Assembly: GCA_028873275.1 (NCBI GenBank)
Contig: JAGWLJ010000041.1
Location: 1-9,073, forward strand
Direction of reading: 5' to 3'
From: Pseudomonadota bacterium
GTDB taxonomy: Bacteria > Pseudomonadota > Alphaproteobacteria > Rickettsiales > SXRF01
DNA length: 9,073 nucleotides
The notes below the pieces were generated by a model. The model did no database searches. It was not told the DNA's origin and saw only the letters and a program-made list of their open reading frames with translations. The translations under genes and the position numbers were made by a program. Below are positions 1 through 6,377 of the stretch, one piece after another. How positions within the stretch are numbered: position 1 is the first letter of the stretch; every line of letters begins with the position of its first letter.

Positions 1-20
1 TCAAGCGCGTTCAATTCGTA

Positions 21-1406
21 CTAGAAATCGAAATAGACAAACTTGGCGGAGCTGCCCTGGCTGACAGTGATAGCCATGATCCAGAAAAATGCGATGAGCG
101 GCCATAGTATCTCCGGGCGCAGGCGACGCGCCAGAAAGCGGATGCGGCGGTGATCGTCGAACGGATGGCACATAAAAAACGCCGCCAGCAGGAATAATGG
201 AAAAGCGGCCCCGGTAATAAACGCCATTCCGCCACTCCATCCGCAGAGAAAAGGCGTCACCAGCATGTGCAGCGCCTGCGCCGGGGTGGCGGCGCGGAAA
301 AACGCCCAGGCAGCGGTGACAAAATGAAACGTCAGCAGCACTGAAAGCCAGCGCGGCAAGAGCGGCGCCCTGCGGAAGCGGCGCAGCAGGTGCATGGCGG
401 CGATGCCCAGCCCGTGCACGCCACCCCAGATTACGAACGTCCAGTGCGCGCCGTGCCACAACCCGCCCAGCAGCATGGTGATCATGATGTTGCGCATGTC
501 CTTCATCATCCCGCCCCGGCTGCCGCCCAGCGGGATATACAGGTAATCGCGCAGCCAGGACGACAGGGTGATATGCCAGCGCCGCCAAAAATCGCTAAGC
601 CCGGCAGCCATATAGGGCCGGGCGAAATTGCGCGGCAGGCGGATGCCCAGCAGCATGGCCAGCCCGATGGCCATATCGGTATAACCACTGAAATCGCAAT
701 AGATCTGCACGGCGAAGCCATACAGCGCCAGCAGCGCCTGCGGCCCGTCCGGCGCCGCCGCGGCATAGGCAGCGTCCACTGCTTCGCCGATCGGATCAGC
801 GAATACCAGCTTCTTCACCAGCCCCAGGGTGAAAACGGCGATGGCGGCCGTATATGCCACCCTGCGCTGCGGGCGCGGATGCTCCAGCTGCGGGATCAGT
901 TCGATGGGACGCAGGATAGGCCCGGCAATCAGATGCGGGAAGAACAGCACATAGGCCAGCACGGTAGAGAGTTTGCGCCGCCCCTCAAACCGGCCGCGCC
1001 AGCAATCGACAATATAAGCCGTCAGCGTAAAGGTGACGAAGGAGACACCCAGCGGCAACGGCAGATCGATCAAGGTTCCCGTCCATCCGAAAAACGGACC
1101 GATGACATCGCGGTAAAGAAAATTGGTATATTTGAAAAACGCCAGCGGGAGGAACAGGGCGATCACCGCAAGAACCATGCGCCGCCGGCGCGTTTCGGAC
1201 GTCCCCGCCCGCTCCATCCACAGCACACCATAAAAGGCGATGGCCATCAGCAGGTAGGGAATCCATACGAACCCCACCTTCCACCAGGCATAGAACAGTG
1301 TGCTGCCGACAATGATGAGGTACGGCCGCCAGCGCACCGGCAGCGCCAGGTGCAACAAGAAATAACCGGCGAAGAAAAGAAAGAAAACGGGCGAACTGAA
1401 TAGCAT
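21..1406 (-). CDS. MBOAT-family O-acyltransferase (AlgI-like)
   Basis: Predicted polytopic inner-membrane O-acyltransferase of 461 residues, the usual AlgI-type length, which would move acyl groups (typically acetyl) across the membrane onto an exported polysaccharide or other envelope glycan. Visible family motifs are FPHLIAGPI (156-164), a QIYCDFSGYTDMAIG segment (234-248), DFWRRWHITLSSWLRDYLYIPLGG-type block (272-295, with His278), and GGLWHGAHWTF (314-324) containing His318, the expected catalytic histidine. It ends in a GSSAKFVYFDF tail resembling the YF-F ends of AlgI proteins. Hydrophobic segments occur throughout. I chose the ATG at 1406 because it begins the typical MLFSSPVFF N-terminus; a longer in-frame start at 1505 would add 33 unlikely residues lying within the upstream gene. 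The start overlaps the stop of the SGNH gene by one base (TAATG), implying translational coupling. The acyl acceptor is unknown because no glycan assembly genes adjoin it here. Confidence 0.93.
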   Translation of the reverse strand: MLFSSPVFFLFFAGYFLLHLALPVRWRPYLIIVGSTLFYAWWKVGFVWIPYLLMAIAFYGVLWMERAGTSETRRRRMVLAVIALFLPLAFFKYTNFLYRDVIGPFFGWTGTLIDLPLPLGVSFVTFTLTAYIVDCWRGRFEGRRKLSTVLAYVLFFPHLIAGPILRPIELIPQLEHPRPQRRVAYTAAIAVFTLGLVKKLVFADPIGEAVDAAYAAAAPDGPQALLALYGFAVQIYCDFSGYTDMAIGLAMLLGIRLPRNFARPYMAAGLSDFWRRWHITLSSWLRDYLYIPLGGSRGGMMKDMRNIMITMLLGGLWHGAHWTFVIWGGVHGLGIAAMHLLRRFRRAPLLPRWLSVLLTFHFVTAAWAFFRAATPAQALHMLVTPFLCGWSGGMAFITGAAFPLFLLAAFFMCHPFDDHRRIRFLARRLRPEILWPLIAFFWIMAITVSQGSSAKFVYFDF

Positions 1407-2386
1407 TACGGCGCTGCAGCAGTCTGAGAGATGACCGGGAAAATAGCTTCCGCCATCAGCCGGTGCCCGAGCGCGCTCGGATGCGGATCGCCCGGCATCG
1501 CCCACAACGCCTGCGGCGGCTGCCCCTGCAGGGCCGGCAACAGGTCGATATAGGTGTAACCGTCCTTCTGCGCGATCTGCCTCATGGCGTCATGCACGAA
1601 ACCAAAGGGATAATTCATCAGGTTATGCACATCCGGCGTCATGGCCAGATAGAGGCGGATATGATGTTCTCTGGCATATACCGCCAATTGCCCCAGTTTC
1701 TGCTGCATGACAAGAAATCCCGGCGCATCAGGCCGGTATGCCTCACGGTAATGATCGACCAGCGACTGCTCATCCTGCCGGTCGAACAGCCGGTGCCAGG
1801 CGATCCACAATGTCAGCGCAATCTCACTGTGGCGCAGCAGCAAATTGCCGCCGCCGGGCGGCAGCGCCTCGGCGTCGCGCAGAAAATATTGCACCACGAT
1901 ATCGGTAGGCTCCAGGCCGGTCAGCTCTTTGAAAAAGCGTGAGGTATAACGCTCGGTATTATAATTGCCGATGCCGGCATTGAGCACCTGCACCTTCGCG
2001 CCTGCCTGATCGAACATTGCCTGCAGCCGCGCTTCCAGCGTTTGCTCCTCCGGCACACCCCAGCCCAGCGTGATCGAACCGCCGAGGAACAGAATGCGCC
2101 GCCCGTCCGGCGGCAGCGGCTGCACCGGCCCACCGCGCAACCCCCATTCATTGAGGCGTATATTTACGTTCTGCAATACCGCCGAAACGAAATGCCGGTG
2201 ATCGAAATCGAGCGCCGGATCCGGGCTTTTAACCTTGAGCTCGCGCGCATAGCGCCACATCTCGATGTCGTAATTGGTCATGGAGCTATTTTTGATGCGG
2301 ATAATCGCCTCCGCCACCCCCAGGCAGAGCGCCGTGGAAAGCGCGATGCCGAGAATAGAAAACAGCACGGATTTATAGCGTTGCAC
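1406..2386 (-). CDS. SGNH/GDSL-hydrolase-like protein, membrane-anchored, partner of MBOAT
   Basis: Protein of 326 residues with one N-terminal hydrophobic segment (about 7-28), consistent with a signal anchor that places the rest in the periplasm. The SGNH block I motif is GGSITLGWG (102-110, nucleophile Ser104). Block II is the NAGIGNYNTERY segment (136-147), and block V is DPHPSALGH (300-308) with Asp300 and His302. The block III position reads YFLRDAE (167-173), with Arg170 where this family normally has the oxyanion-hole Asn. Such proteins usually sit beside MBOAT acyltransferases and act as acetyl carriers, transferases or esterases on polysaccharides; that role is inferred here from context. 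The start is a GTG with a perfect AGGAGG six bases upstream. The stop overlaps the MBOAT start, so the two genes form one operon. It could act as a transferase, an esterase or a catalytically altered accessory subunit. Confidence 0.85.
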   Translation of the reverse strand: MQRYKSVLFSILGIALSTALCLGVAEAIIRIKNSSMTNYDIEMWRYARELKVKSPDPALDFDHRHFVSAVLQNVNIRLNEWGLRGGPVQPLPPDGRRILFLGGSITLGWGVPEEQTLEARLQAMFDQAGAKVQVLNAGIGNYNTERYTSRFFKELTGLEPTDIVVQYFLRDAEALPPGGGNLLLRHSEIALTLWIAWHRLFDRQDEQSLVDHYREAYRPDAPGFLVMQQKLGQLAVYAREHHIRLYLAMTPDVHNLMNYPFGFVHDAMRQIAQKDGYTYIDLLPALQGQPPQALWAMPGDPHPSALGHRLMAEAIFPVISQTAAAP

Positions 2387-2392
2387 GTTCGC

Positions 2393-2398
2393 CCTCCT
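2393..2398 (-). promoter_or_regulatory. Strong ribosome binding site deciding the GTG start of the SGNH gene
   Basis: On the minus strand AGGAGG lies six bases upstream of the GTG at 2386. It is the best Shine-Dalgarno seen in the window and supports the GTG start. Confidence 0.7.
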
Positions 2399-2444
2399 GT
2401 AAAGCTACCGCACTATAATGAGGATTTTCTGAAAGGGAATATGG

Positions 2445-2472
2445 CTTATATCTACAACAATATAGTGTGCAA
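2445..2472 (-). promoter_or_regulatory. Possible promoter for the SGNH-MBOAT operon
   Basis: Read on the minus strand, TTGCAC (2472-2467) and TATAAG (2450-2445) are separated by 16 bases. Only the -10 box is close to the sigma-70 consensus. A start near 2438 would give a leader of about 50 bases. This is a pattern match only. Confidence 0.3.
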
Positions 2473-2498
2473 TATGCCGATCCCATGCAGGGATTTAT

Positions 2499-2525
2499 TT
2501 GCATTGGCTAGCCATCGCGGATAAT
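2499..2525 (+). promoter_or_regulatory. Possible promoter for the hybrid histidine kinase gene
   Basis: TTGCAT (2499-2504) and GATAAT (2520-2525) are separated by 15 bases, ending 35 bases before the kinase ATG. The -10 box is good, but the -35 box is weak and the spacer is short. A second, isolated TATAAT occurs at 2414-2419 without a recognisable -35 element. Which one is used cannot be decided from sequence alone. Confidence 0.2.
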
Positions 2526-2560
2526 GTGTTGAAAAAAATTAGCTATCATCAGGGAGTATC

Positions 2561-4933
2561 ATGGCCAATCTAAAGCTCTATACGTCGGCCATGCGCGAGT
2601 CGCAGGCCTTCCTGAAAAACATTATCAACCACGTCGCCGATCCTATCTTTGTCAAAGACCGGGAGCACCGCTGGATCGAGGGCAACGCGGCACTCTGGAA
2701 CCTGTTCGGGAAGACCGAGGAAGAATTGCTGGGTAAGAGCGATTATGATTTCTTCCCCAAGGAAGAGGCCGATGTTTTCTGGGCAAAAGACGAGGAAGTA
2801 TTCGCCAGCGGCAAGGAAAACATCAACGTCGAAAACTTCACCGATGCGCATGGTGTCACGCATATCATCTCCACCAAGAAAGCCTGCTTCAAAACGCCCG
2901 GCGGCGAGTTGATTCTTGTCGGCATTATCCGCGACATCACCGAATTAAAAAAAGCCCAGGACGCGCTGAGGCAAAGCGACAGTGCAAGGCTCAAAGCCAT
3001 TATGGATCATGCGGGAAGGCCCGTATATTTCAAAGACCTTGAGGGGCGCTACCTGGAAGTGAACAATACCCTGGCCACCATTCTCAGCCTTGAGGAAAAA
3101 GATATCATCGGCAAGACCGATTATGAACTTTTTTCCAAAGAAAATGCGGATTTGATTCGGAGAAATGACCTTGCGGTGATCGAAAAAAATGAGGCCCTCG
3201 AATGCGAAGAAACGCTCGCGCTTCCTGACGGCATGCATACCTATATCTCCGTTAAATTCCCTCTCTATGACGCCGCCGACCGGATGTATGCCGTATATGG
3301 CATCTCGACGGACATCACGGAACGCAAGCATTCCGAAGCCAGCAAGGCGTTTCTCGCCAGCATCATCGAATCTTCGGACGACGCCATTATCAGCATTACG
3401 CTGGACGGCATCATCACTTCATGGAACCATGCCGCCAGCATGCTCTTCGATTATACCGCTGAAGAAGCCGTCGGCCAGCATGTCAGCCTTCTGATCCCCC
3501 CGGAGAAATACAAGGAAGAGCAATATATCCTCGGACAGGCGCGTAAAGGCGAACCGGTGCGACAGCTGGCCACCGTTCGCCAGGGCAGGAACGGCCGCCT
3601 CATCGACGTAGCGCTAACAGTTTCCCCCATCCGCGATTGCAGCGGACGCATCATCGGCGCATCGAAAATTGTACGCGATGTCAGCGAGCGCAAAAAAATA
3701 GAGCAGCAGCTCAAGGCGTTTATCGACGAAAACGCCAGAGCCAAGAGAATCGCCGAGGACGCGCTGGCGAAAGCGGAAATGGCCAACCAGGCCAAATCCG
3801 ATTTCCTGGCGAATATGAGCCATGAGATCCGCACGCCGATGAATGCGGTGGTGGGAATCGCCAATATCCTGGCAACGGTCAAAGAGATCACCGCCGCCAA
3901 GCAGCAGGAGCTTGTCAAAACCCTGCAGCTCAGCGCGCAATCCATGATGGCGCTAATCGACGACCTGCTGGATATCGCTAAAATCGAGAACGCCCAGGTG
4001 CAGCTGGAGCGTAAGCCGTTCAGTCTGAAGAAACTGGCGGAGGAAGCGATTACCATCATGTCCGTCAAGGCGAAGGAAAAAGGCATAGCACTGCTTCTGG
4101 ACTATGAAGAAGCCCTCAGTGAAAAGTTCACCGGGGACAGCACCCGCATCCGCCAGATACTGATGAACCTGCTGAGCAACGCCGTCAAATTCACCGAGGC
4201 CGGCAGCGTTACCGTCAAGATTTTTTCATGCATGGGCAAAGCGGGCGGCAAAGCCGTGTGCCTGCAGGTCACCGATACCGGCATCGGAATCCCGGAAAAG
4301 AAACTGGGCAGCATCTTCGATAAATTCGTGCAGGCCGACAACTCCATCACGCGCCAGTATGGCGGCACCGGCCTTGGGCTTGCCATCACCAGGATGCTCG
4401 CCGAGCTGATGGGCGGCAGCATCGAGGTAAAAAGCACCGTCGGGCAAGGCACTTCATTCACTGTTTACCTGCCCTGCGCCGTGCAGCCGGGCAGCGCAGC
4501 GCCCAGGGAAGAACCTATTCCCGTGCATGAACGCCGCGAGAAGAAGCGGCTCCGCATATTGCTGGTCGAGGATTATCAGCCCAATATCCTGGTGGCAGCG
4601 ACGATCCTGCGGCAGATGGGCTACCACTGCGAAGTGGCCAGGAACGGCCAGGAGGCCGTTGAAAAGCTGGCGCATTCCTCCTTCGATCTCGCGCTGATGG
4701 ACATACGCATGCCGGTAATGGACGGCTACATGGCCACGCAGAAAATCCGCGAGCGCGAGAAAGCGATGAGCCTGCCGCATCTGCCTATCATCGGGATCAC
4801 CGCCCACGCCCTGCATGAGGACCGCAGCAAATGCCTGTCGGCAGGCATGGACGATTATATGTCGAAGCCCTTCGATCCCAATGACCTGAATGGAAGAATC
4901 CAGGCGCTGGCAGAGAAACGCCGAGCCGCTTAG
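2561..4933 (+). CDS. Soluble hybrid sensor histidine kinase (PAS-PAS-PAS-HisKA-HATPase-REC)
   Basis: Cytoplasmic two-component sensor of 790 residues with no membrane segment or signal peptide. Domains in order are PAS1 (about 15-128), PAS2 (140-255), PAS3 (262-376, FixL-like in style but without an obvious haem histidine), a coiled-coil linker (376-412), HisKA with phospho-acceptor His421 in NMSHEIRTPMN, HATPase_c with N box NLLSNAVKFT (537-546), G1 box DTGIGIP (572-578) and G2 box GGTGLGLAI (601-609), then a receiver domain (664-785) with acidic pair Glu670/Asp671, phospho-acceptor Asp714 in LMDIRMPVMDG and Lys769 in SKP. All catalytic residues look intact. There is no HPt domain, so onward transfer would need a separate protein. 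PAS1 and PAS2 resemble each other and look duplicated. An AGGGAG four bases before the ATG supports the start. The signal sensed is unknown. The gene stands alone, divergent from the acyltransferase operon and convergent with the epimerase gene. Confidence 0.95.
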   Translation: MANLKLYTSAMRESQAFLKNIINHVADPIFVKDREHRWIEGNAALWNLFGKTEEELLGKSDYDFFPKEEADVFWAKDEEVFASGKENINVENFTDAHGVTHIISTKKACFKTPGGELILVGIIRDITELKKAQDALRQSDSARLKAIMDHAGRPVYFKDLEGRYLEVNNTLATILSLEEKDIIGKTDYELFSKENADLIRRNDLAVIEKNEALECEETLALPDGMHTYISVKFPLYDAADRMYAVYGISTDITERKHSEASKAFLASIIESSDDAIISITLDGIITSWNHAASMLFDYTAEEAVGQHVSLLIPPEKYKEEQYILGQARKGEPVRQLATVRQGRNGRLIDVALTVSPIRDCSGRIIGASKIVRDVSERKKIEQQLKAFIDENARAKRIAEDALAKAEMANQAKSDFLANMSHEIRTPMNAVVGIANILATVKEITAAKQQELVKTLQLSAQSMMALIDDLLDIAKIENAQVQLERKPFSLKKLAEEAITIMSVKAKEKGIALLLDYEEALSEKFTGDSTRIRQILMNLLSNAVKFTEAGSVTVKIFSCMGKAGGKAVCLQVTDTGIGIPEKKLGSIFDKFVQADNSITRQYGGTGLGLAITRMLAELMGGSIEVKSTVGQGTSFTVYLPCAVQPGSAAPREEPIPVHERREKKRLRILLVEDYQPNILVAATILRQMGYHCEVARNGQEAVEKLAHSSFDLALMDIRMPVMDGYMATQKIREREKAMSLPHLPIIGITAHALHEDRSKCLSAGMDDYMSKPFDPNDLNGRIQALAEKRRAA

Positions 4934-4939
4934 CCGAAA

Positions 4940-5860
4940 TTACTCCGCCATAAGGCGCTTCAATCCTTCCTGAAGCGGAATGGAAACCCTGAAGCCAAAT
5001 TCTTTGGCGGCAAGCGCCGGATCGCCGACGGAGGCGCGTATGTCCCCTGCACGCGGCGAAGCATGCCGGATTTCGGAATTCGATCCGCTGACGGATGCCA
5101 TCGCCTTTGCCAAATCATTGATCGTGGTGGAGATGCCTGTGCAGATATTGAAAACGCCATGTGTAAGACGCTGCGCTTCCAGCGCCTGCATGGAAGCCGC
5201 TAGCGCATTCACCGCATCGCCCACATAAATAAAATCGCGCGATTGGCCACCGTCGCCGAAAATCGTCAGCGCCTTCCCTGCCCGCATACGGCTCGCAAAA
5301 ATGGAGATCACCCCGGAATACGGCGAAGATGCATCCTGTCGCGGCCCATAGGCATTGAAGAAACGCAGGCCGGTGGTGGGGATGCCGTGCGCCTGGGCGG
5401 CGAGGCGCCCGTGCCACTCGCAGGCCAGCTTATCCGCCCCATAGGCCGAAAGCGGCGCGCAATGAGCGGTTTCCTTTAGCGGAAGCTCCTGGCTGTCGCC
5501 GTACACCGCGGCCGAGGAAGCGAACACCACCGGGATCCTGCGGCCGCGGCGCGCCAGCGCATCGAACAGCGCCACCGTTCCGTCCACATTGACCTGGTGT
5601 GTCCTCAGCCACTCGGTCATCGAGCGCTGCACGGACACAATCGCCGCCAGGTGAAAGCAGCCGTCGATGTTTTCAATAACGGAATCGAATATCCCGGGCG
5701 TGGTGATATCGGACACCAGCAGCCCGGCCTGCGCAGGAATATTATCGCGCCTGCCGCTCGACAGATCGTCAATAACGGTTACCAGGTGGCCGCCGGCCAG
5801 CAGCCGCTCCACCAGATGCGAGCCGATAAATCCGCAACCGCCTGTCACGAGGTAATGCAT
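4940..5860 (-). CDS. NAD-dependent sugar-nucleotide epimerase/dehydratase (extended SDR, GalE-like)
   Basis: Predicted 306-residue extended short-chain dehydrogenase acting on nucleotide sugars, most like UDP-hexose 4-epimerases. Motifs seen are the Rossmann NAD-binding TGGCGFIGSH (6-15), DDLSSG (31-36), FASSAAVYG (113-121) with the active-site Ser region, YGADK (140-144) providing catalytic Tyr140 and Lys144, RFFNAYGPRQ (166-175) and GDGGQSRDFIYVGDAV (202-217). The exact sugar substrate cannot be read from the sequence. I chose the ATG at 5860 because it starts directly with MHYLVTGG and has a GGGG six bases upstream; an in-frame ATG at 5878 would add MILGKH but has no visible Shine-Dalgarno. 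It lies 62 bp downstream of the response regulator gene in the same direction and may share its transcript. The product could feed surface-polysaccharide synthesis, possibly the glycan modified by the MBOAT/SGNH pair, but that is inference. Confidence 0.92.
   Translation of the reverse strand: MHYLVTGGCGFIGSHLVERLLAGGHLVTVIDDLSSGRRDNIPAQAGLLVSDITTPGIFDSVIENIDGCFHLAAIVSVQRSMTEWLRTHQVNVDGTVALFDALARRGRRIPVVFASSAAVYGDSQELPLKETAHCAPLSAYGADKLACEWHGRLAAQAHGIPTTGLRFFNAYGPRQDASSPYSGVISIFASRMRAGKALTIFGDGGQSRDFIYVGDAVNALAASMQALEAQRLTHGVFNICTGISTTINDLAKAMASVSGSNSEIRHASPRAGDIRASVGDPALAAKEFGFRVSIPLQEGLKRLMAE
4956..4977. repeat. Inverted repeat at the convergent gene junction, possible weak terminator
   Basis: CGCTTCA (4956-4962) and TGAAGCG (4971-4977) form a perfect 7-bp stem with an 8-base loop. 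The stem starts 22 bases after the kinase stop codon, inside the 3' end of the epimerase gene. There is no T-tract on either strand, so it is at best a weak or Rho-assisted terminator for the kinase transcript. It may simply reflect coding sequence. Confidence 0.2.
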
Positions 5861-5888
5861 ATGTTTCCCCAAAATCATGCCAGCATTA

Positions 5889-5908
5889 GCAATCTTTGGG
5901 AAAGATGC
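5889..5908. repeat. Short inverted repeat between response regulator and epimerase genes
   Basis: ATCTTT-GGG-AAAGAT (5892-5906) is a perfect 6-bp palindrome, extended by GC on each side if one A is bulged. It sits in the 62-bp spacer between the two minus-strand genes. No T-tract follows, so it could be an operator half-site pair, an attenuating or processing hairpin, or chance. Confidence 0.25.
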
Positions 5909-5922
5909 AACGTGAAGTGGGA

Positions 5923-6363
5923 TTAATGGGCAACGCCGCTGGTCATCATAGCCTCGTCGAGGACGCGCAGCGCCGCCCAGCTCATCAGCCGCTGCACCAT
6001 GCTTTCATAGTCCTTGAGGCCATAAGGCTTGGAGAGGCAGATATCGGCCCCGAGCGCTTTGCACTGCGTATGGTCCAGCGGATTGAGCGACGTCGTGAGA
6101 ATGACCACGGGAATATCGGCATAGCCCGGAACCGACTTGATCTGCTTGAGCACCTCGTAACCGCTGATGCGCGGGAGCTTGAGATCGAGCAGGATGACAT
6201 CCGGCCGCGGCGCATCCTGGTATTGCTTGCGGCGAAAGACGTAATCCAGCGCGTCATAGCCATCGACAACCCAGTGAATTTCCGGCGCATTGCTTTTCTT
6301 TGCGAATAGCTCCTTGAGCAGGAACGCGTCGGATTTATTGTCTTCCACCAGTAAAATATCCAT
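5923..6363 (-). CDS. Stand-alone response regulator receiver protein (CheY/Rcp1-like)
   Basis: A 146-residue single-domain receiver with no output domain. It begins MDILLVEDNKSDAFLLKELF, the style of Rcp1-type regulators that partner PAS- or phytochrome-type kinases. Seen residues are the acidic pair Glu7/Asp8, phospho-acceptor Asp60 in LLDLKLPRISGYE, Thr90/Thr91 in ILTTS and Lys112 in SKP, so it should be phosphorylatable. A tail of roughly 20 residues after the fold (about 127-146) is not recognised. I chose the ATG at 6363 because the domain starts there; the frame is open upstream to 6453, but the extra 30 residues lie mostly inside ubiA and are not receiver-like. The Shine-Dalgarno is poor. 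It starts 14 bp after the ubiA stop and probably depends on ubiA transcription or coupling. It would act by protein contact or by phosphotransfer, possibly with the nearby hybrid kinase, which is unproven. Confidence 0.92.
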   Translation of the reverse strand: MDILLVEDNKSDAFLLKELFAKKSNAPEIHWVVDGYDALDYVFRRKQYQDAPRPDVILLDLKLPRISGYEVLKQIKSVPGYADIPVVILTTSLNPLDHTQCKALGADICLSKPYGLKDYESMVQRLMSWAALRVLDEAMMTSGVAH

Positions 6364-6377
6364 AAACGCTGAAGTAC

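Noticed and set aside
1..20. Possible gene or terminator left of the MBOAT gene
   Set aside because: Only 20 bases are present after the MBOAT stop; no hairpin, start codon or coding signal can be supported.
390..1403. Long plus-strand open frame of 337 codons
   Set aside because: It lies antisense to the MBOAT gene; the translation is rich in Gln, Arg, His and Pro with no motif, typical of an opposite-strand shadow in GC-rich DNA.
1407..1505. N-terminal extension of the MBOAT frame
   Set aside because: It lies within the SGNH gene and is hydrophilic; the MBOAT family start matches the ATG at 1406, which overlaps the SGNH stop.
3360..3690. PAS3 as a haem-binding oxygen sensor like FixL
   Set aside because: The domain matches FixL-like PAS in style, but I could not identify the haem-ligating histidine region, so no cofactor is claimed.
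3451..4086. Minus-strand open frame of 211 codons inside the kinase gene
   Set aside because: Antisense to the PAS3-HisKA coding region, with Ser-rich low-complexity translation and no family features.
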